Part shown: in pieces, positions 1 to 9,202 of the stretch
Position numbering within the stretch: position 1 is the stretch's first letter
Layout of the letters: every line of letters starts with the position of its first letter
Source of the DNA: Maribellus sp. CM-23
GTDB taxonomy: Bacteria > Bacteroidota > Bacteroidia > Bacteroidales > Prolixibacteraceae
Assembly (NCBI RefSeq): GCF_021354595.1
Contig: NZ_JADWYJ010000007.1
Span: 1 to 64,000, forward strand
Direction of reading: 5' to 3'
DNA: 64,000 bases
Program-made: the position numbers and the translations under genes
The notes under the pieces: model-generated
Databases searched by the model: none
Seen by the model: only the letters and a program-made list of their open reading frames with translations
Told to the model about the DNA's origin: nothing

Positions 1-330
1 CTTACTCCAACTCAAGTACATCTCATCAAAGGAATAACCATCAAAAAAAGATGGAAGAACTATTACAGAAAACAAATAAATTTGGAGTTATAACCTGTAA
101 ACTTTTTTTAGGACGAGTCAATCAGTCTAAAAATTATTTGTTTTCATATGCTAATACTTTCACTCCCGTGGGTGATTGGCCTCGATCGTGGTTGTTTTGT
201 TTTCACCAGCTGAAAACCGTCGTTCAAAAAGCTTTACCGACAAAATTCCTACGTTCAACGATTTAATTCCTAGTCCCGAAAGTGTTTCACCTAACTTTAA
301 CGAAATAAGCCAAACAAAAACAGCAAAATT
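1..330. other. Left edge, no convincing gene
   Basis: One plus-strand frame is open from the window edge to position 266 (first ATG at 51, 71 codons), but the translation resembles nothing I recognise and its composition is not gene-like. A weak match to the Bacteroidota -7 box (TAACTTTA, 292-299) lies 31 bases before the first gene. I treat the stretch as upstream regulatory DNA, possibly with the tail of a gene beginning outside the window. Confidence 0.4.
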
Positions 331-1044
331 ATGAAGCAAAAAATCTTAATCCTGAGCCTCCTCATTCTCACTGTTTCCATGCATTCGTGTGTGTTGTCTC
401 CGTCTGTCAAAGGAGATGGAAATGTTACCGAAGAAGAACGTAAGACAGCCGATTTTGACGGAATCAAAGCCAGCAGGGGCATGAATGTGTACATAACGCA
501 GGGAGATGACTTTCGCGTTATGGTAAAGGCCGATGAAAACCTGCATGACTATATTGAAACACAAGTGGACAACGGTATTTTGGTTGTTAGCAGCAGCGCC
601 AACATCCGAAAAGCCAAAGCAAAGGCGGTTTATGTTACCCTACCCAACGTGGAAACGGTTAAAGCCAGTGCCGGCAGCAATGTGTTTACCGAGTCGGGTA
701 TCCGCGCTAACGAACTGGACGTAAAAGCATCAGCCGGCAGCAATATTAATCTCGAAGTAAAAGCCGACAAAACAATTGTTTCGGCCAGCGCCGGATCGAA
801 TATCTGGCTAAAGGGAGCTGCCGACGAACTGCATGCGACAGCCAGTTCGGGATCCAACATCAAAGCCGGTGACCTGAAAACCGACAAAGCCGAAATAAAA
901 GTAAGCAGCGGGGCCAATATCTGGACTTTGGTTGACCATAGTTTCACAGGGAAAGCCAGCAGCGGGGGGAATATTTTCTATGCAGGCAATCCTTCGCAAA
1001 CGGAGATAAACAAGTCGTCGGGAGGAAATGTGATAAAAAACTAA
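331..1044 (+). CDS. Head GIN domain lipoprotein (DUF2807), Asn-ladder type
   Basis: The protein has 237 residues. Its N-terminus is a lipoprotein signal with lipobox SMHSC, so Cys20 would be lipidated and the protein tethered to a membrane, probably the outer one. The rest matches the head-GIN (DUF2807) fold, a parallel beta-helix-like adhesin/auto-transporter head: a beta region up to about residue 110, then repeats whose turns read SAGSN, SAGSN, SAGSN, SSGSN, SSGAN, SSGGN and SSGGN. The repeated Asn would stack as a ladder. The next gene is a paralogue with Asp in the same position. No terminator separates the two (68-base gap), so they are probably co-transcribed. The function of this family is not known. 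The assignment rests on repeat pattern and domain recognition. Confidence 0.85.
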   Translation: MKQKILILSLLILTVSMHSCVLSPSVKGDGNVTEEERKTADFDGIKASRGMNVYITQGDDFRVMVKADENLHDYIETQVDNGILVVSSSANIRKAKAKAVYVTLPNVETVKASAGSNVFTESGIRANELDVKASAGSNINLEVKADKTIVSASAGSNIWLKGAADELHATASSGSNIKAGDLKTDKAEIKVSSGANIWTLVDHSFTGKASSGGNIFYAGNPSQTEINKSSGGNVIKN

Positions 1045-1112
1045 GTAAAGTGTAACTTTCCGTTTAACCCGGCGTCATTACCTAAACAAAAAGCAAAACA
1101 AACAATTCGAAT

Positions 1113-1820
1113 ATGAAAACATTAACAAGCATGCTGCTCCTGATCATGATCGCGTTTACAGGGATAGGAACAGTATTGGCCAGCGACGAAACTCAAAACC
1201 GAAATGTCAAAGATTTCAATGCCATCAAAGTATCTACAGGAATAGACCTTTACCTGTCGATGGGCAATGAAGAGTCAGTAAAAATTGTAGCCGAAGACGA
1301 CATTATTGACAACATCAAAACCGAAGTAAAAAGCGGCGTGTTGCACATTTACATGAAACAAAACAACAGCTGGTTTAACTGGAGCGGTAATAAAACACGC
1401 AAAGCCTATGTAAGCGTAAAAGAGCTGGTTGCGTTGGATGCTTCTTCAGGATCGGACGTAGAAACAGAGAATACACTGGAGGGCGATAAACTGGAAGTAA
1501 AAGCCAGCAGCGGAAGCGATGTAAAACTGGCCTTGCATGTGAAGAATTTCTCCATCGACACCAGCAGCGGCTCCGATGCACGACTCAGCGGAAGAGTTAA
1601 ATACCTGACCGCCGAAGCCAGCAGCGGAAGCGACATCAACGCCAGCGACCTGGAATCGCTAGTTTGCACTGCCAAAGCCAGCAGCGGTTCGGACATTAGC
1701 TTAACCGTTACTGAAGAAATTCACGCCAAAGCCAGTAGCGGCGCCGACATTGTCTATTACGGAAATCCGAAAACAAAAGACATTGATGAATCGAGCGGTG
1801 GTGACGTTCGCCAACGATAA
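1113..1820 (+). CDS. Head GIN domain protein (DUF2807), Asp-ladder type
   Basis: The protein has 235 residues with a cleavable Sec signal peptide (hydrophobic residues about 5-22, then LASDE) and no lipobox, so it is periplasmic or secreted rather than a lipoprotein like its upstream paralogue. The DUF2807 core carries seven turns reading SSGSD five times, then SSGAD and SSGGD. These align with the seven Asn turns of the preceding gene. An Asp ladder could bind divalent cations, which is inference. The C-terminal segment YYGNPKTKDIDESSGGDV mirrors that of the neighbour, confirming a tandem duplication. A strong terminator follows 21 bases after the stop. Confidence 0.85.
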   Translation: MKTLTSMLLLIMIAFTGIGTVLASDETQNRNVKDFNAIKVSTGIDLYLSMGNEESVKIVAEDDIIDNIKTEVKSGVLHIYMKQNNSWFNWSGNKTRKAYVSVKELVALDASSGSDVETENTLEGDKLEVKASSGSDVKLALHVKNFSIDTSSGSDARLSGRVKYLTAEASSGSDINASDLESLVCTAKASSGSDISLTVTEEIHAKASSGADIVYYGNPKTKDIDESSGGDVRQR

Positions 1821-1841
1821 TCAAAAGAATAACCATACAGG

Positions 1842-1865
1842 AAGGCGGAATACCCGCCTTTTTTT
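1842..1865 (+). terminator. Rho-independent terminator after the GIN pair
   Basis: Perfect 7-bp stem AAGGCGG / CCGCCTT (1842-1848 with 1854-1860), loop AATAC, followed by five T. It closes the two-gene GIN unit, so the next gene needs its own promoter. Confidence 0.85.
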
Positions 1866-1924
1866 GTGACTTGATCCGTCGTTTTGAAGATAATAACTTA
1901 TTTTGCGCTTGCATTTTAACCAGT

Positions 1925-3304
1925 ATGTACAAAGCGCCTAAAAGAATCATTATTATTCTCATCATTCTTCTTTCCGGATCGATCACTTCGTGGTCGCAGG
2001 AAGGGAATGCGCTTCAGTTTATCCGGAGTGTCAGCCAATCAGCCAACACCAACCCGGCTTATCAAAACGAAGACGAACGAATGGTGATTGGCTTACCCTT
2101 TTTGTCGGGCTTAACCCTTGACTGGAAAGCCAATTTCGCCCCCGACTATATTTTTGCCAAGCGCTTTTCGTACAGTTTTGACCGCTTTTTCAACGAACTG
2201 GGAGAACCCGGTGATGCTTTCCCGTCGGCCACGGTTCCCGTTTTTTACATCAGCAAACGGCAAGGATTGCAAAACTTCAGCTTTTCTGTTTCCGAGAAAA
2301 CCGTTGCCACCACTAACTTCGACCACCACATCCTGCACTTTATCGACCAGGGACTCCTTCCCTATTACAACCGCGAAAAAGAAACTTTTGGCCCGCTGTC
2401 GTTCAATGCCTTTCATTACCGCGAAGTGGCCTTTGGATATTCCAACCAAATATGGGACGGGCTCACCATTGGCATTCGCCCCAAGCTGCTGTTTGCCCGT
2501 TTCCTTTACGATGTTTCTGACCTGCATGTGGAAGTGGAAACCGATACCGAACAGCAGCAACTGCTGGTTACTCCGCGGGGAACATACACCCTTGCCGGCC
2601 CGATTGACGTCACCTACAAAGAAGAAGAACAGGCTACTTTTATCCGTCCCAATCCACAGCCGGGCGATTACTTTTTCAATTTTCACAACCTAAGCCCGGC
2701 CATTGATCTGGGGCTTACTTACCGCTTTGACAAAAAAACTGAAGTGGCTGTTTCGCTGCTCGACCTTGGATACCTGGGTTTTAAACACCGTGCCTATGAC
2801 GTTCAATTTACGGGTCCGCTTCGTTATGCGCAGGAAGAATTATACCAATCAAACAATCCTGATTCGCCGATCAATTACAAGGAACCCAAGCTGGCCCTCC
2901 AGGATTTTTCAGACAGAACGCCCTACATCGTTAGCGGAGAGCCGGTAAAAAAACGAGTTATACAAAAGCTTCCGTTAAAAATGATTGCCGGCATAAAAAC
3001 CCGGCTAAGCAAAACCTCGGAGGCAGGTATTTCCAACCAATTCACAAGTTACCCCGACAGGTCGTACAATTATCTCACAGCGTTTTACCATACCGGGCTG
3101 GGCGAACGCTGGAACCTGGCCGGAACTGTCAGCCTTTACAAAACACAAAAGATACTGCCAGGAATCGGTGCCAGTTACACGGGCCGCCGTGCCCAATATT
3201 TCCTGAGCACAAATAATATTACCGGACTTATAAAACCCTCCTCCGCAAAAAGCTTAAATTTGTCTTTTGGAGTGAATTTTTTATTTTCCACCTTTCAAAA
3301 TTAG
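1925..3304 (+). CDS. Probable outer-membrane barrel protein (DUF5723-like)
   Basis: The frame is open from TTG 1871, but that start would precede the signal peptide by 18 residues. ATG 1925 gives a clean Sec signal (MYKAPKR, then a hydrophobic stretch and SWSQEG) and a 459-residue product. After the signal comes SQSANTNPAYQNEDERM, reminiscent of the family opening with an Asn-Pro-Ala motif near the N-terminus. Alternating hydrophobic and aromatic beta strands run to the end (LSFGVNFLFSTFQN), as expected for a barrel inserted in the outer membrane. I cannot name a substrate. It overlaps nothing, and the small gene downstream starts 6 bases after its stop, so the two are likely one transcript. 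Confidence 0.6.
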   Translation: MYKAPKRIIIILIILLSGSITSWSQEGNALQFIRSVSQSANTNPAYQNEDERMVIGLPFLSGLTLDWKANFAPDYIFAKRFSYSFDRFFNELGEPGDAFPSATVPVFYISKRQGLQNFSFSVSEKTVATTNFDHHILHFIDQGLLPYYNREKETFGPLSFNAFHYREVAFGYSNQIWDGLTIGIRPKLLFARFLYDVSDLHVEVETDTEQQQLLVTPRGTYTLAGPIDVTYKEEEQATFIRPNPQPGDYFFNFHNLSPAIDLGLTYRFDKKTEVAVSLLDLGYLGFKHRAYDVQFTGPLRYAQEELYQSNNPDSPINYKEPKLALQDFSDRTPYIVSGEPVKKRVIQKLPLKMIAGIKTRLSKTSEAGISNQFTSYPDRSYNYLTAFYHTGLGERWNLAGTVSLYKTQKILPGIGASYTGRRAQYFLSTNNITGLIKPSSAKSLNLSFGVNFLFSTFQN

Positions 3305-3310
3305 AAGAAC

Positions 3311-3589
3311 ATGACCTTATTCATAACGTTGTTCCTGGTGAACTTCCTGCGCACTTTATTCATTATTGCACTGATTTACTTTGCGATCCGCTTTGTGTCA
3401 CGCTACATTCTACCGATGCTGATTGATAAAGGCGTGAAAAATATGCAGCAAAAAATGCAGGAGCAGCAACGCAGCCAGCAACGGCAGCGCCGCAACGAAG
3501 GAGAAGTTACTATTGAAGGAAACCCCAACCAACAGAAAAGAAACAACGGCAGCGAAGGCGAATATGTTGATTTTGAAGAAGTGGACTAA
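3311..3589 (+). CDS. DUF4834-like small membrane protein
   Basis: A 92-residue protein with one N-terminal membrane segment (about residues 8-37, rich in Leu, Ile and Phe), then a charged Gln/Arg-rich tail with KNMQQKMQEQQRSQQRQRR, and an acidic end YVDFEEVD. This arrangement is typical of the short DUF4834 proteins of Bacteroidota, whose role is unknown. It lies 6 bases after the preceding gene and is probably translated from the same mRNA. Confidence 0.65.
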   Translation: MTLFITLFLVNFLRTLFIIALIYFAIRFVSRYILPMLIDKGVKNMQQKMQEQQRSQQRQRRNEGEVTIEGNPNQQKRNNGSEGEYVDFEEVD

Positions 3590-3776
3590 CAGAAACATCA
3601 GCATCGGGTAAATGATTCTGTCAAAAAATTTTCTGACACACTCTAGTTTCTCCCATATCACACACAGGAAGATTTATGAAACGGGATATTCCTTCCTTCC
3701 AAATATTTATTCAGCGTTTCTTGCTATTGTTAGCTTACTTTAGTTATATTCAATGCATTAAACTAACAAAACAAAC

Positions 3777-4382
3777 TTGAACGCATTACTTGAGAATAGC
3801 GACCATTGGCAATCGTTGTGGGAACGTTTTATAGATGGAGATAAGAAAGCCTTTGCTCTTATTTACGAGGACAACATTGACGGCCTTTTTCAATACGGCA
3901 GCAAATTACACCCCGACGAATCCACTGTAAAAGATGCTATCCAGGAAGTTTTTTATGATTTCTACATCAAGAGAAAATCCATTCAAAAATCTCATAGTAT
4001 AAAATTCTACCTTCTGCTGGCCCTAAAAAGAAACCTAATCCGCAAACTTCAGGCAGAAAGAAAACAGCAGGTCAACAACGAAGAAGATGATTTTTACTCG
4101 GAACCCGAAACCAACCCGGAATACCAGACCATAAAGAAAGAATCGGAAAAAGAACTGGAAGAAAAAATCAAAAATGCCCTGTTGAAATTACCCGCCAAGC
4201 AAAAAGAAGCCGTTTACCTTCGCTTCGACGAAACCCTTCCGTACGAAGAAATTGCAAAAATTCTTAACATCTCTGTAGAGTCTGCCAGAACCCTTGTATA
4301 CCGCGCCATTAAAACCATTAAGAAGATATTAAAAACACAGGGCTCCATTGTGTTGCTGTCTTTTTTCAAAAAAAAGCAATAA
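3777..4382 (+). CDS. ECF-type RNA polymerase sigma factor
   Basis: 201 residues, the normal size of an ECF sigma factor. Region 2 spans about residues 14-90 (DGDKKAFALIYEDNIDGLFQ, then VKDAIQEVFYDFYI) and region 4 about 130-190 (LPAKQKEAVYLRFDETLPYEE, a helix-turn-helix EIAKILNISVESARTLVYRA). The start must be TTG 3777: the nearest upstream ATG in the frame is closed by TAA two codons later, and no later ATG precedes region 2. With the adjoining FecR protein and STN-containing SusC it forms a classic surface-signalling triad. Ligand binding at the outer-membrane transporter would release the sigma factor to switch on the SusCD genes. Confidence 0.9.
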   Translation: MNALLENSDHWQSLWERFIDGDKKAFALIYEDNIDGLFQYGSKLHPDESTVKDAIQEVFYDFYIKRKSIQKSHSIKFYLLLALKRNLIRKLQAERKQQVNNEEDDFYSEPETNPEYQTIKKESEKELEEKIKNALLKLPAKQKEAVYLRFDETLPYEEIAKILNISVESARTLVYRAIKTIKKILKTQGSIVLLSFFKKKQ

Positions 4383-4418
4383 AAAATGTCTATGTGATAC
4401 GCTTTTCTGTCCTTTAGT

Positions 4419-5645
4419 GTGTACTCAATAAAAAACCGAGTGAAAAGGATAAGCCAATACATTGACGACGAAAGTTTTATCCAGTGGGTTTTCTCTCCCT
4501 CTGATGAACTGGAGAAACAATGGAGTGATTATTACGAGGGGGCTAATAATCGCGAACGAAAAAACATCGATGAAGCCAAAAGCGTTTTACTTCAGTTTAA
4601 ATCAAAGCGAAAAGAAATAACAGCAGAAGAGAAGCTTGACTTATTTTCGGCTGTGCTGCACAAAATCGAGCGCCGTGAAAAATCCCGCGTTCTGCGTTTA
4701 TTCCACTCGCACGTGGTGAGGTATGCTGCAATCGCTATTGTTTTTTTTGCACTTGGTGCCATTCTTTTCTATCAGTCCGACAACCAGCCCGAAAATTTCC
4801 TGTTTGCTGAGGAACTAAACGAAACCGTTTCTGATGGCGATGCAAAACTGATACGCTATACCGGCGAAAGTATTGACCTTGAAAAAGACAAATCGACCGT
4901 TGCTTATTCGAACGACGGGCTTTTGGTTGTAAACCAGGACACCATAAAAAGTGCAGGGGCACCCAAAGCTCCTCAACAGGAGGCACTCAACCAGTTGATT
5001 ATTCCGTATGGAAAAAACTCGGAGATACTGTTGGCCGATGGCACCAAAGTGTATCTCAACGCCGGAACAAGGCTGGTTTACCCCGAGCACTTTACCGGCT
5101 CCAAACGCCAGGTATTTTTAAGCGGGGAGGCTTTTTTCGAGGTCAGTCACGACCCGGACCATCCATTCATCGTTAAAACCAGCGATTTATCGGTGGAAGT
5201 GTTGGGAACTCATTTTAATTTGTCTGCCTATCCTTCCGACAACATTATTGAAACCGTACTGACCGAAGGAAAAGTTGTTCTTCAAAAAAATAAATCGGGC
5301 TTATTTGAAAAGAAAATAGAGCTTGTGCCCAACCAGCTTGCAAGTTTCGACAAACGTACCAGTGAATCCACGCTCCAGTTTGTTGATGTAGAAAATTATG
5401 TGTCGTGGAAAGACCAAATCCTGAAATTCGAGAGTTCAAACTTATTTCATGTGTTAAGCAAAGTGGAGCGGTATTACAACATACGTTTCAGCTACAGCGA
5501 CTTGGTATTGAAAGACATAGTGATCTCCGGGAAACTTGAATTACAGGAAAGTCAGGACGAGCTTATTGCCCGCATCTCCCGAACGGCTTCGGTTGATATC
5601 GTAAAAACAGAAGAGAACCGGTATGAGATAAGAAACAAAGAATGA
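4419..5645 (+). CDS. FecR-family anti-sigma factor
   Basis: 408 residues from GTG 4419 (a second in-frame GTG at 4440 is an alternative). It has a cytoplasmic N-terminal part (about 1-95), one membrane helix (about 99-118, AIAIVFFALGAILFYQS), the FecR domain (about 190-290, with LADGTKVYLNAGTRLVYPE and GEAFFEVSHD), and a C-terminal DUF4974 domain (about 330-405) that in this family contacts the STN domain of the partner transporter. The gap to the sigma gene is 36 bases. It should hold the sigma factor inactive until the SusC partner at 5760 is engaged. Confidence 0.93.
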   Translation: MYSIKNRVKRISQYIDDESFIQWVFSPSDELEKQWSDYYEGANNRERKNIDEAKSVLLQFKSKRKEITAEEKLDLFSAVLHKIERREKSRVLRLFHSHVVRYAAIAIVFFALGAILFYQSDNQPENFLFAEELNETVSDGDAKLIRYTGESIDLEKDKSTVAYSNDGLLVVNQDTIKSAGAPKAPQQEALNQLIIPYGKNSEILLADGTKVYLNAGTRLVYPEHFTGSKRQVFLSGEAFFEVSHDPDHPFIVKTSDLSVEVLGTHFNLSAYPSDNIIETVLTEGKVVLQKNKSGLFEKKIELVPNQLASFDKRTSESTLQFVDVENYVSWKDQILKFESSNLFHVLSKVERYYNIRFSYSDLVLKDIVISGKLELQESQDELIARISRTASVDIVKTEENRYEIRNKE

Positions 5646-5652
5646 TAAAAAA

Positions 5653-5674
5653 AGGAGGAATACATATGAAATAA
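5653..5674 (+). promoter_or_regulatory. Shine-Dalgarno sequence and two-codon ORF
   Basis: AGGAGG (5653-5658) is followed after 7 bases by ATG AAA TAA (5666-5674). This is a textbook-spaced ribosome site in front of a Met-Lys-stop minigene, in a genome where the other genes show no such site. It lies between fecR and susC, just before a hairpin. A role as a translation-linked control element is inference. Confidence 0.35.
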
Positions 5675-5677
5675 ACA

Positions 5678-5709
5678 AGACTGGCAGGTGTTGCACCACC
5701 TTCCAGTCT
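5678..5709 (+). promoter_or_regulatory. Hairpin in the fecR-susC spacer
   Basis: Outer stem AGACTGG / CCAGTCT (5678-5684 with 5703-5709) encloses an inner AGGTG / CACCT pairing. No T run follows, so it is not a standard terminator. It may be an mRNA processing or stability element that sets susC expression apart from that of the regulator genes. Confidence 0.5.
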
Positions 5710-5759
5710 AAATTTAAGTGTGTTAAATATTACAAATACTCATTTAACAAATCAAATTT

Positions 5760-8700
5760 ATGAAAAAAAAGCGAACTATTGAGTTCTCCGGAAACAGGGA
5801 ACTTAAACTGAAATTTAGAAAAATGAAACTAACAGTGATTTTGCTATTTCTGGGATTAGTCACCTTCGGGAATAGTTTCTCACAGGCAAGACTAAGCTTT
5901 CATCTCAACAATGCCGACATCCGGGAAACCATCAGCATGATTGAGGCCCAATCAAACTGCGTGTTTTTGTACAAAGACGACATTTTTGATTTCTCGCAAA
6001 AGATTTCGGTTTACTTTACTGACACAAAAGTTGAAGACGTTATCAAAGCCTTCTGCGAACTCACGGAGGTGGATTACGAAATCCTGGACAGACAAGTGCT
6101 TTTGAAAGCAAGGGAAGCCGAACCTGGCGCGACTCCCGATCTTATGGAGCAACCACAGCAAAACGAAATAAAAGGAACGATAACAGATGCTGACGGCAAT
6201 CCGCTGCCTGGGGCTTCTGTTGTTGTAAAAGGCACAACCATCGGTACCATCTCCGATCCCGACGGGAACTATTCGCTCCCCGGCATTCCGGAAGACGGCA
6301 TACTGGTTTTTTCGTTTGTAGGAATGAAAAGCCAGGAAGTCCCTATTACCGGCCAAACAACGGTAAACATCTCCCTCGAATCTGATTTAATGGATGTGGA
6401 AGAAGTAGTGGTAACTGCCCTGGGAATAAAAAAACAAAGAAAAGCTTTGGGATATGCAGTGCAGGATGTTAGTGGTGATAACCTGACCGAATCGCGCGAT
6501 GCAAACGTTGCAAATGCTTTGGCGGGTAAAATTGCGGGGGTTCAGATCAGACAGAACGGCACCGGAGTTGGAGGTTCCACCAGAATCGTGATCCGCGGTA
6601 ATAACTCGATTGCCGGAAACAACCAGCCCCTGATTGTGGTAGATGGTATTCCGATCGATAACTTTTCCAGCTCTCCGGCCGACTACTGGGGAAACAGCAC
6701 CATTGACAAAGGCTCCGGCTTAGGAGACATTTCTCCTGATGATATTGAAAGCATTTCCATCTTAAAAGGCGGAGCGGCAGCGGCGTTATACGGTAGCCGT
6801 GCAGGAAACGGCGTTGTACTGATAACCACCAAAAGCGGTAGCAGCTCCAGAGGTCTCGGCATTTCATTCAGTTCCAACTTTACCTTTGAAAACCCGATGC
6901 AGGTTCCCTCGTTCCAAAATGAGTACGGACAAGGAGTTAACGGTGTTTTCGACAATAACCAGGTGGGTAGCTGGGGCCCGAAAATGGATGGAAAGACAGT
7001 TGAAATGGCTTTGGGCAGTTTTCCTTATGCAGCCCGTCAAAATGATTTATACAAAGACTTTCTGCAAACAGGTACCAGCTGGACAAACAGTGTTGAACTG
7101 TCAAAAGCCAATGAAAACCTGACCTACCGTTTTTCGGTAACCCGGCTCGATAACAAAGCCGTTGTTCCGAACAGCGGAATGGACCGCACCACTGTAAATT
7201 TCAGCGCCACAGCAAAATTGGCAGAATGGATCACAGCAGAGTCAAAAATTAACTACATCAACCAAAACACCAAAAACCGTATCTCGCTGGCACGCGACCC
7301 CAACAACATATTCATGGACAACCTGTACCGTCCACGAAGTGTTTCTTTTTCCGATTACGAAGCCTATCGCGCCACCGATTGGAAACGGGCCGATGGAAAA
7401 CCGGCAGCCTATGTACTTGATCACAACGCTTCGCCTGATAACGTTTTCTGGATGACAGAAAAAAACCGCAACAGCGATAAACGCGACCGCTACATCGGGA
7501 TGATAGCCCTGAACCTTTCGCTTGCCGATTGGCTGAAATTAAAATTGCGAACAGGGATGGATAACTATTCCTTCTTTTACGACCTGACTCGCGCAACCGG
7601 CAATCCATACTGGGAAGTAGAAGGTTCGTATCGCACCACGCAACAAACTTTCAAGGAAATCAACTCGGACTGGCTTTTAACAGCCGACAAAAGCTTTGGA
7701 GACCTTGGACTGAGCGCCACCGTGGGTGGTAACGTAATGAAACGCGAAGCAACAGAGGATGTAAACTGGTCGGGCGCCCTCGAAATTCCTGATTTCTACA
7801 CGATCTCGGCAGGCCGCGAACACCAGGCTTTTTACACCACATCTGAAAAGCAAATAAACTCGTTGTACGGCACCGCATCGCTTTCGTACCTGAATGCTTT
7901 TTATCTTGACCTGAGCTTACGCGGCGACTGGTCTTCCACACTGCCATCCGATAAAAACAATTACTGGTACCCTTCCGTTAGTGGAAGCTGGGTGTTCTCT
8001 GAAACCCTCGGACAGCAAGGAATCGACCTGAAACCTATCTCGTTTGGAAAACTCCGTGCGTCGTGGGCAGAAGTAGGAAATGACACCGATCCGTACATGC
8101 TTGCCAACACTTTTGGTCTTGACTACAACATCAAAGACGGTTTGATGGAGGTGACCCGTCAGAACTGGCGCGCCAACCCCAACCTGAGAAACGAAACCGT
8201 TCGCTCAATAGAAGCCGGTTTTGAATTACGGGCCTGGCAAAACCGAGTAGGCATCGATGTTTCGTACTACAAAAAGAATGCTTTCAACCAAATCCTGAGA
8301 ATTGCCATTCCGCCGGCAACGGGTTACAGTTACGACCTGGTTAACGCCGGAAACATTCAAAACCAGGGATGGGAGCTGGCTTTAAATGCCACGCTGGTGA
8401 AAGCACGTGGTTTCGAGTGGAATACGCTGATTAACTGGTCAACCAATAAAAACAAGATCATCAGTCTCACCAAAACAACCAAGAGACAAATTCTTAGTGA
8501 AGGAACCGGTCTTCCGTTCCAGATTGTAGCGGAAGAAGGCGGCTCGTATGGCGACATTTACGGTACAGCTTACGAGCGCGACAACCAGGGAAATATTGTT
8601 ATCGGAGCCAGTGGGGTTCCTGTTCAGGCTGCTGAACTAAAGAACCTGGGCAATACTCAGCCCAAAGGAATGCTAAGCTGGTCGAACACTTTAACACTCA

Positions 8701-9176
8701 ACAACCTGTCGCTTGGCTGGCTGGTAGACATGTCATACGGAGCCAAAGTATTTATGGGATCCATTCAAACCGGAACCAACCACGGAACACTGGCTATGAC
8801 TTCGGATTACCGCGAAGGCAACCTGGTAGTGGAAGGTGTAAAACAAGACGGAACTCCCAACGATGTATCAATCAATGCAGAGCAATACTGGAAAGGCATT
8901 AGCGGCATCAACGAGGCTTTTATTTACGATGCCGCCAATATTCGTTTGCGCGAATTACACTTCTCTTATTCGGTTCCGCAGAGATTAATTGCAAGAACCC
9001 CGTTTACCTCTCTGAAGGCGGGTGTAGTTGCACGTAACTTATTTATGATTTACAGCACCACCGAAGGTTTTGACCCCGAAGCCGGTTTCAGTAATGCCAA
9101 CAGTGTTATGGGGGTTGAATTTAACTCGATGCCAACCATGCGCAGTATTGGGTTCAACATCAATGTTTCGTTTTAA
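5760..9176 (+). CDS. SusC/RagA TonB-dependent transporter with STN domain
   Basis: 1138 residues. After the signal segment (ILLFLGLVTFGNSFSQ, cleaved near residue 42) come an STN secretin/TonB domain (about 46-105), a carboxypeptidase-regulatory-like beta-sandwich (about 137-222, GTITDADGNPLPGASVVVKG), a TonB box (EEVVVTALG), the plug (about 228-345, with PLIVVDGIPIDNF and AAALYGSRAGNGVVLITT) and the 22-stranded barrel ending in Phe. The STN domain marks it as a transducing receptor that signals through the FecR/sigma pair upstream. It imports an oligomer, unidentified from sequence, together with the SusD lipoprotein encoded 26 bases downstream. ATG 5823 is a possible alternative start. Confidence 0.95.
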   Translation: MKKKRTIEFSGNRELKLKFRKMKLTVILLFLGLVTFGNSFSQARLSFHLNNADIRETISMIEAQSNCVFLYKDDIFDFSQKISVYFTDTKVEDVIKAFCELTEVDYEILDRQVLLKAREAEPGATPDLMEQPQQNEIKGTITDADGNPLPGASVVVKGTTIGTISDPDGNYSLPGIPEDGILVFSFVGMKSQEVPITGQTTVNISLESDLMDVEEVVVTALGIKKQRKALGYAVQDVSGDNLTESRDANVANALAGKIAGVQIRQNGTGVGGSTRIVIRGNNSIAGNNQPLIVVDGIPIDNFSSSPADYWGNSTIDKGSGLGDISPDDIESISILKGGAAAALYGSRAGNGVVLITTKSGSSSRGLGISFSSNFTFENPMQVPSFQNEYGQGVNGVFDNNQVGSWGPKMDGKTVEMALGSFPYAARQNDLYKDFLQTGTSWTNSVELSKANENLTYRFSVTRLDNKAVVPNSGMDRTTVNFSATAKLAEWITAESKINYINQNTKNRISLARDPNNIFMDNLYRPRSVSFSDYEAYRATDWKRADGKPAAYVLDHNASPDNVFWMTEKNRNSDKRDRYIGMIALNLSLADWLKLKLRTGMDNYSFFYDLTRATGNPYWEVEGSYRTTQQTFKEINSDWLLTADKSFGDLGLSATVGGNVMKREATEDVNWSGALEIPDFYTISAGREHQAFYTTSEKQINSLYGTASLSYLNAFYLDLSLRGDWSSTLPSDKNNYWYPSVSGSWVFSETLGQQGIDLKPISFGKLRASWAEVGNDTDPYMLANTFGLDYNIKDGLMEVTRQNWRANPNLRNETVRSIEAGFELRAWQNRVGIDVSYYKKNAFNQILRIAIPPATGYSYDLVNAGNIQNQGWELALNATLVKARGFEWNTLINWSTNKNKIISLTKTTKRQILSEGTGLPFQIVAEEGGSYGDIYGTAYERDNQGNIVIGASGVPVQAAELKNLGNTQPKGMLSWSNTLTLNNLSLGWLVDMSYGAKVFMGSIQTGTNHGTLAMTSDYREGNLVVEGVKQDGTPNDVSINAEQYWKGISGINEAFIYDAANIRLRELHFSYSVPQRLIARTPFTSLKAGVVARNLFMIYSTTEGFDPEAGFSNANSVMGVEFNSMPTMRSIGFNINVSF

Positions 9177-9202
9177 TAACCTAACCTGTAAAACTTTGAA
9201 AA

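Noticed and set aside
2118..2693. Long plus-strand frame of 191 codons and an opposite frame of similar length (2111-2686)
   Set aside because: Both lie wholly inside the outer-membrane protein gene at 1925-3304, whose frame gives a signal peptide and beta-strand pattern; the alternatives give none.
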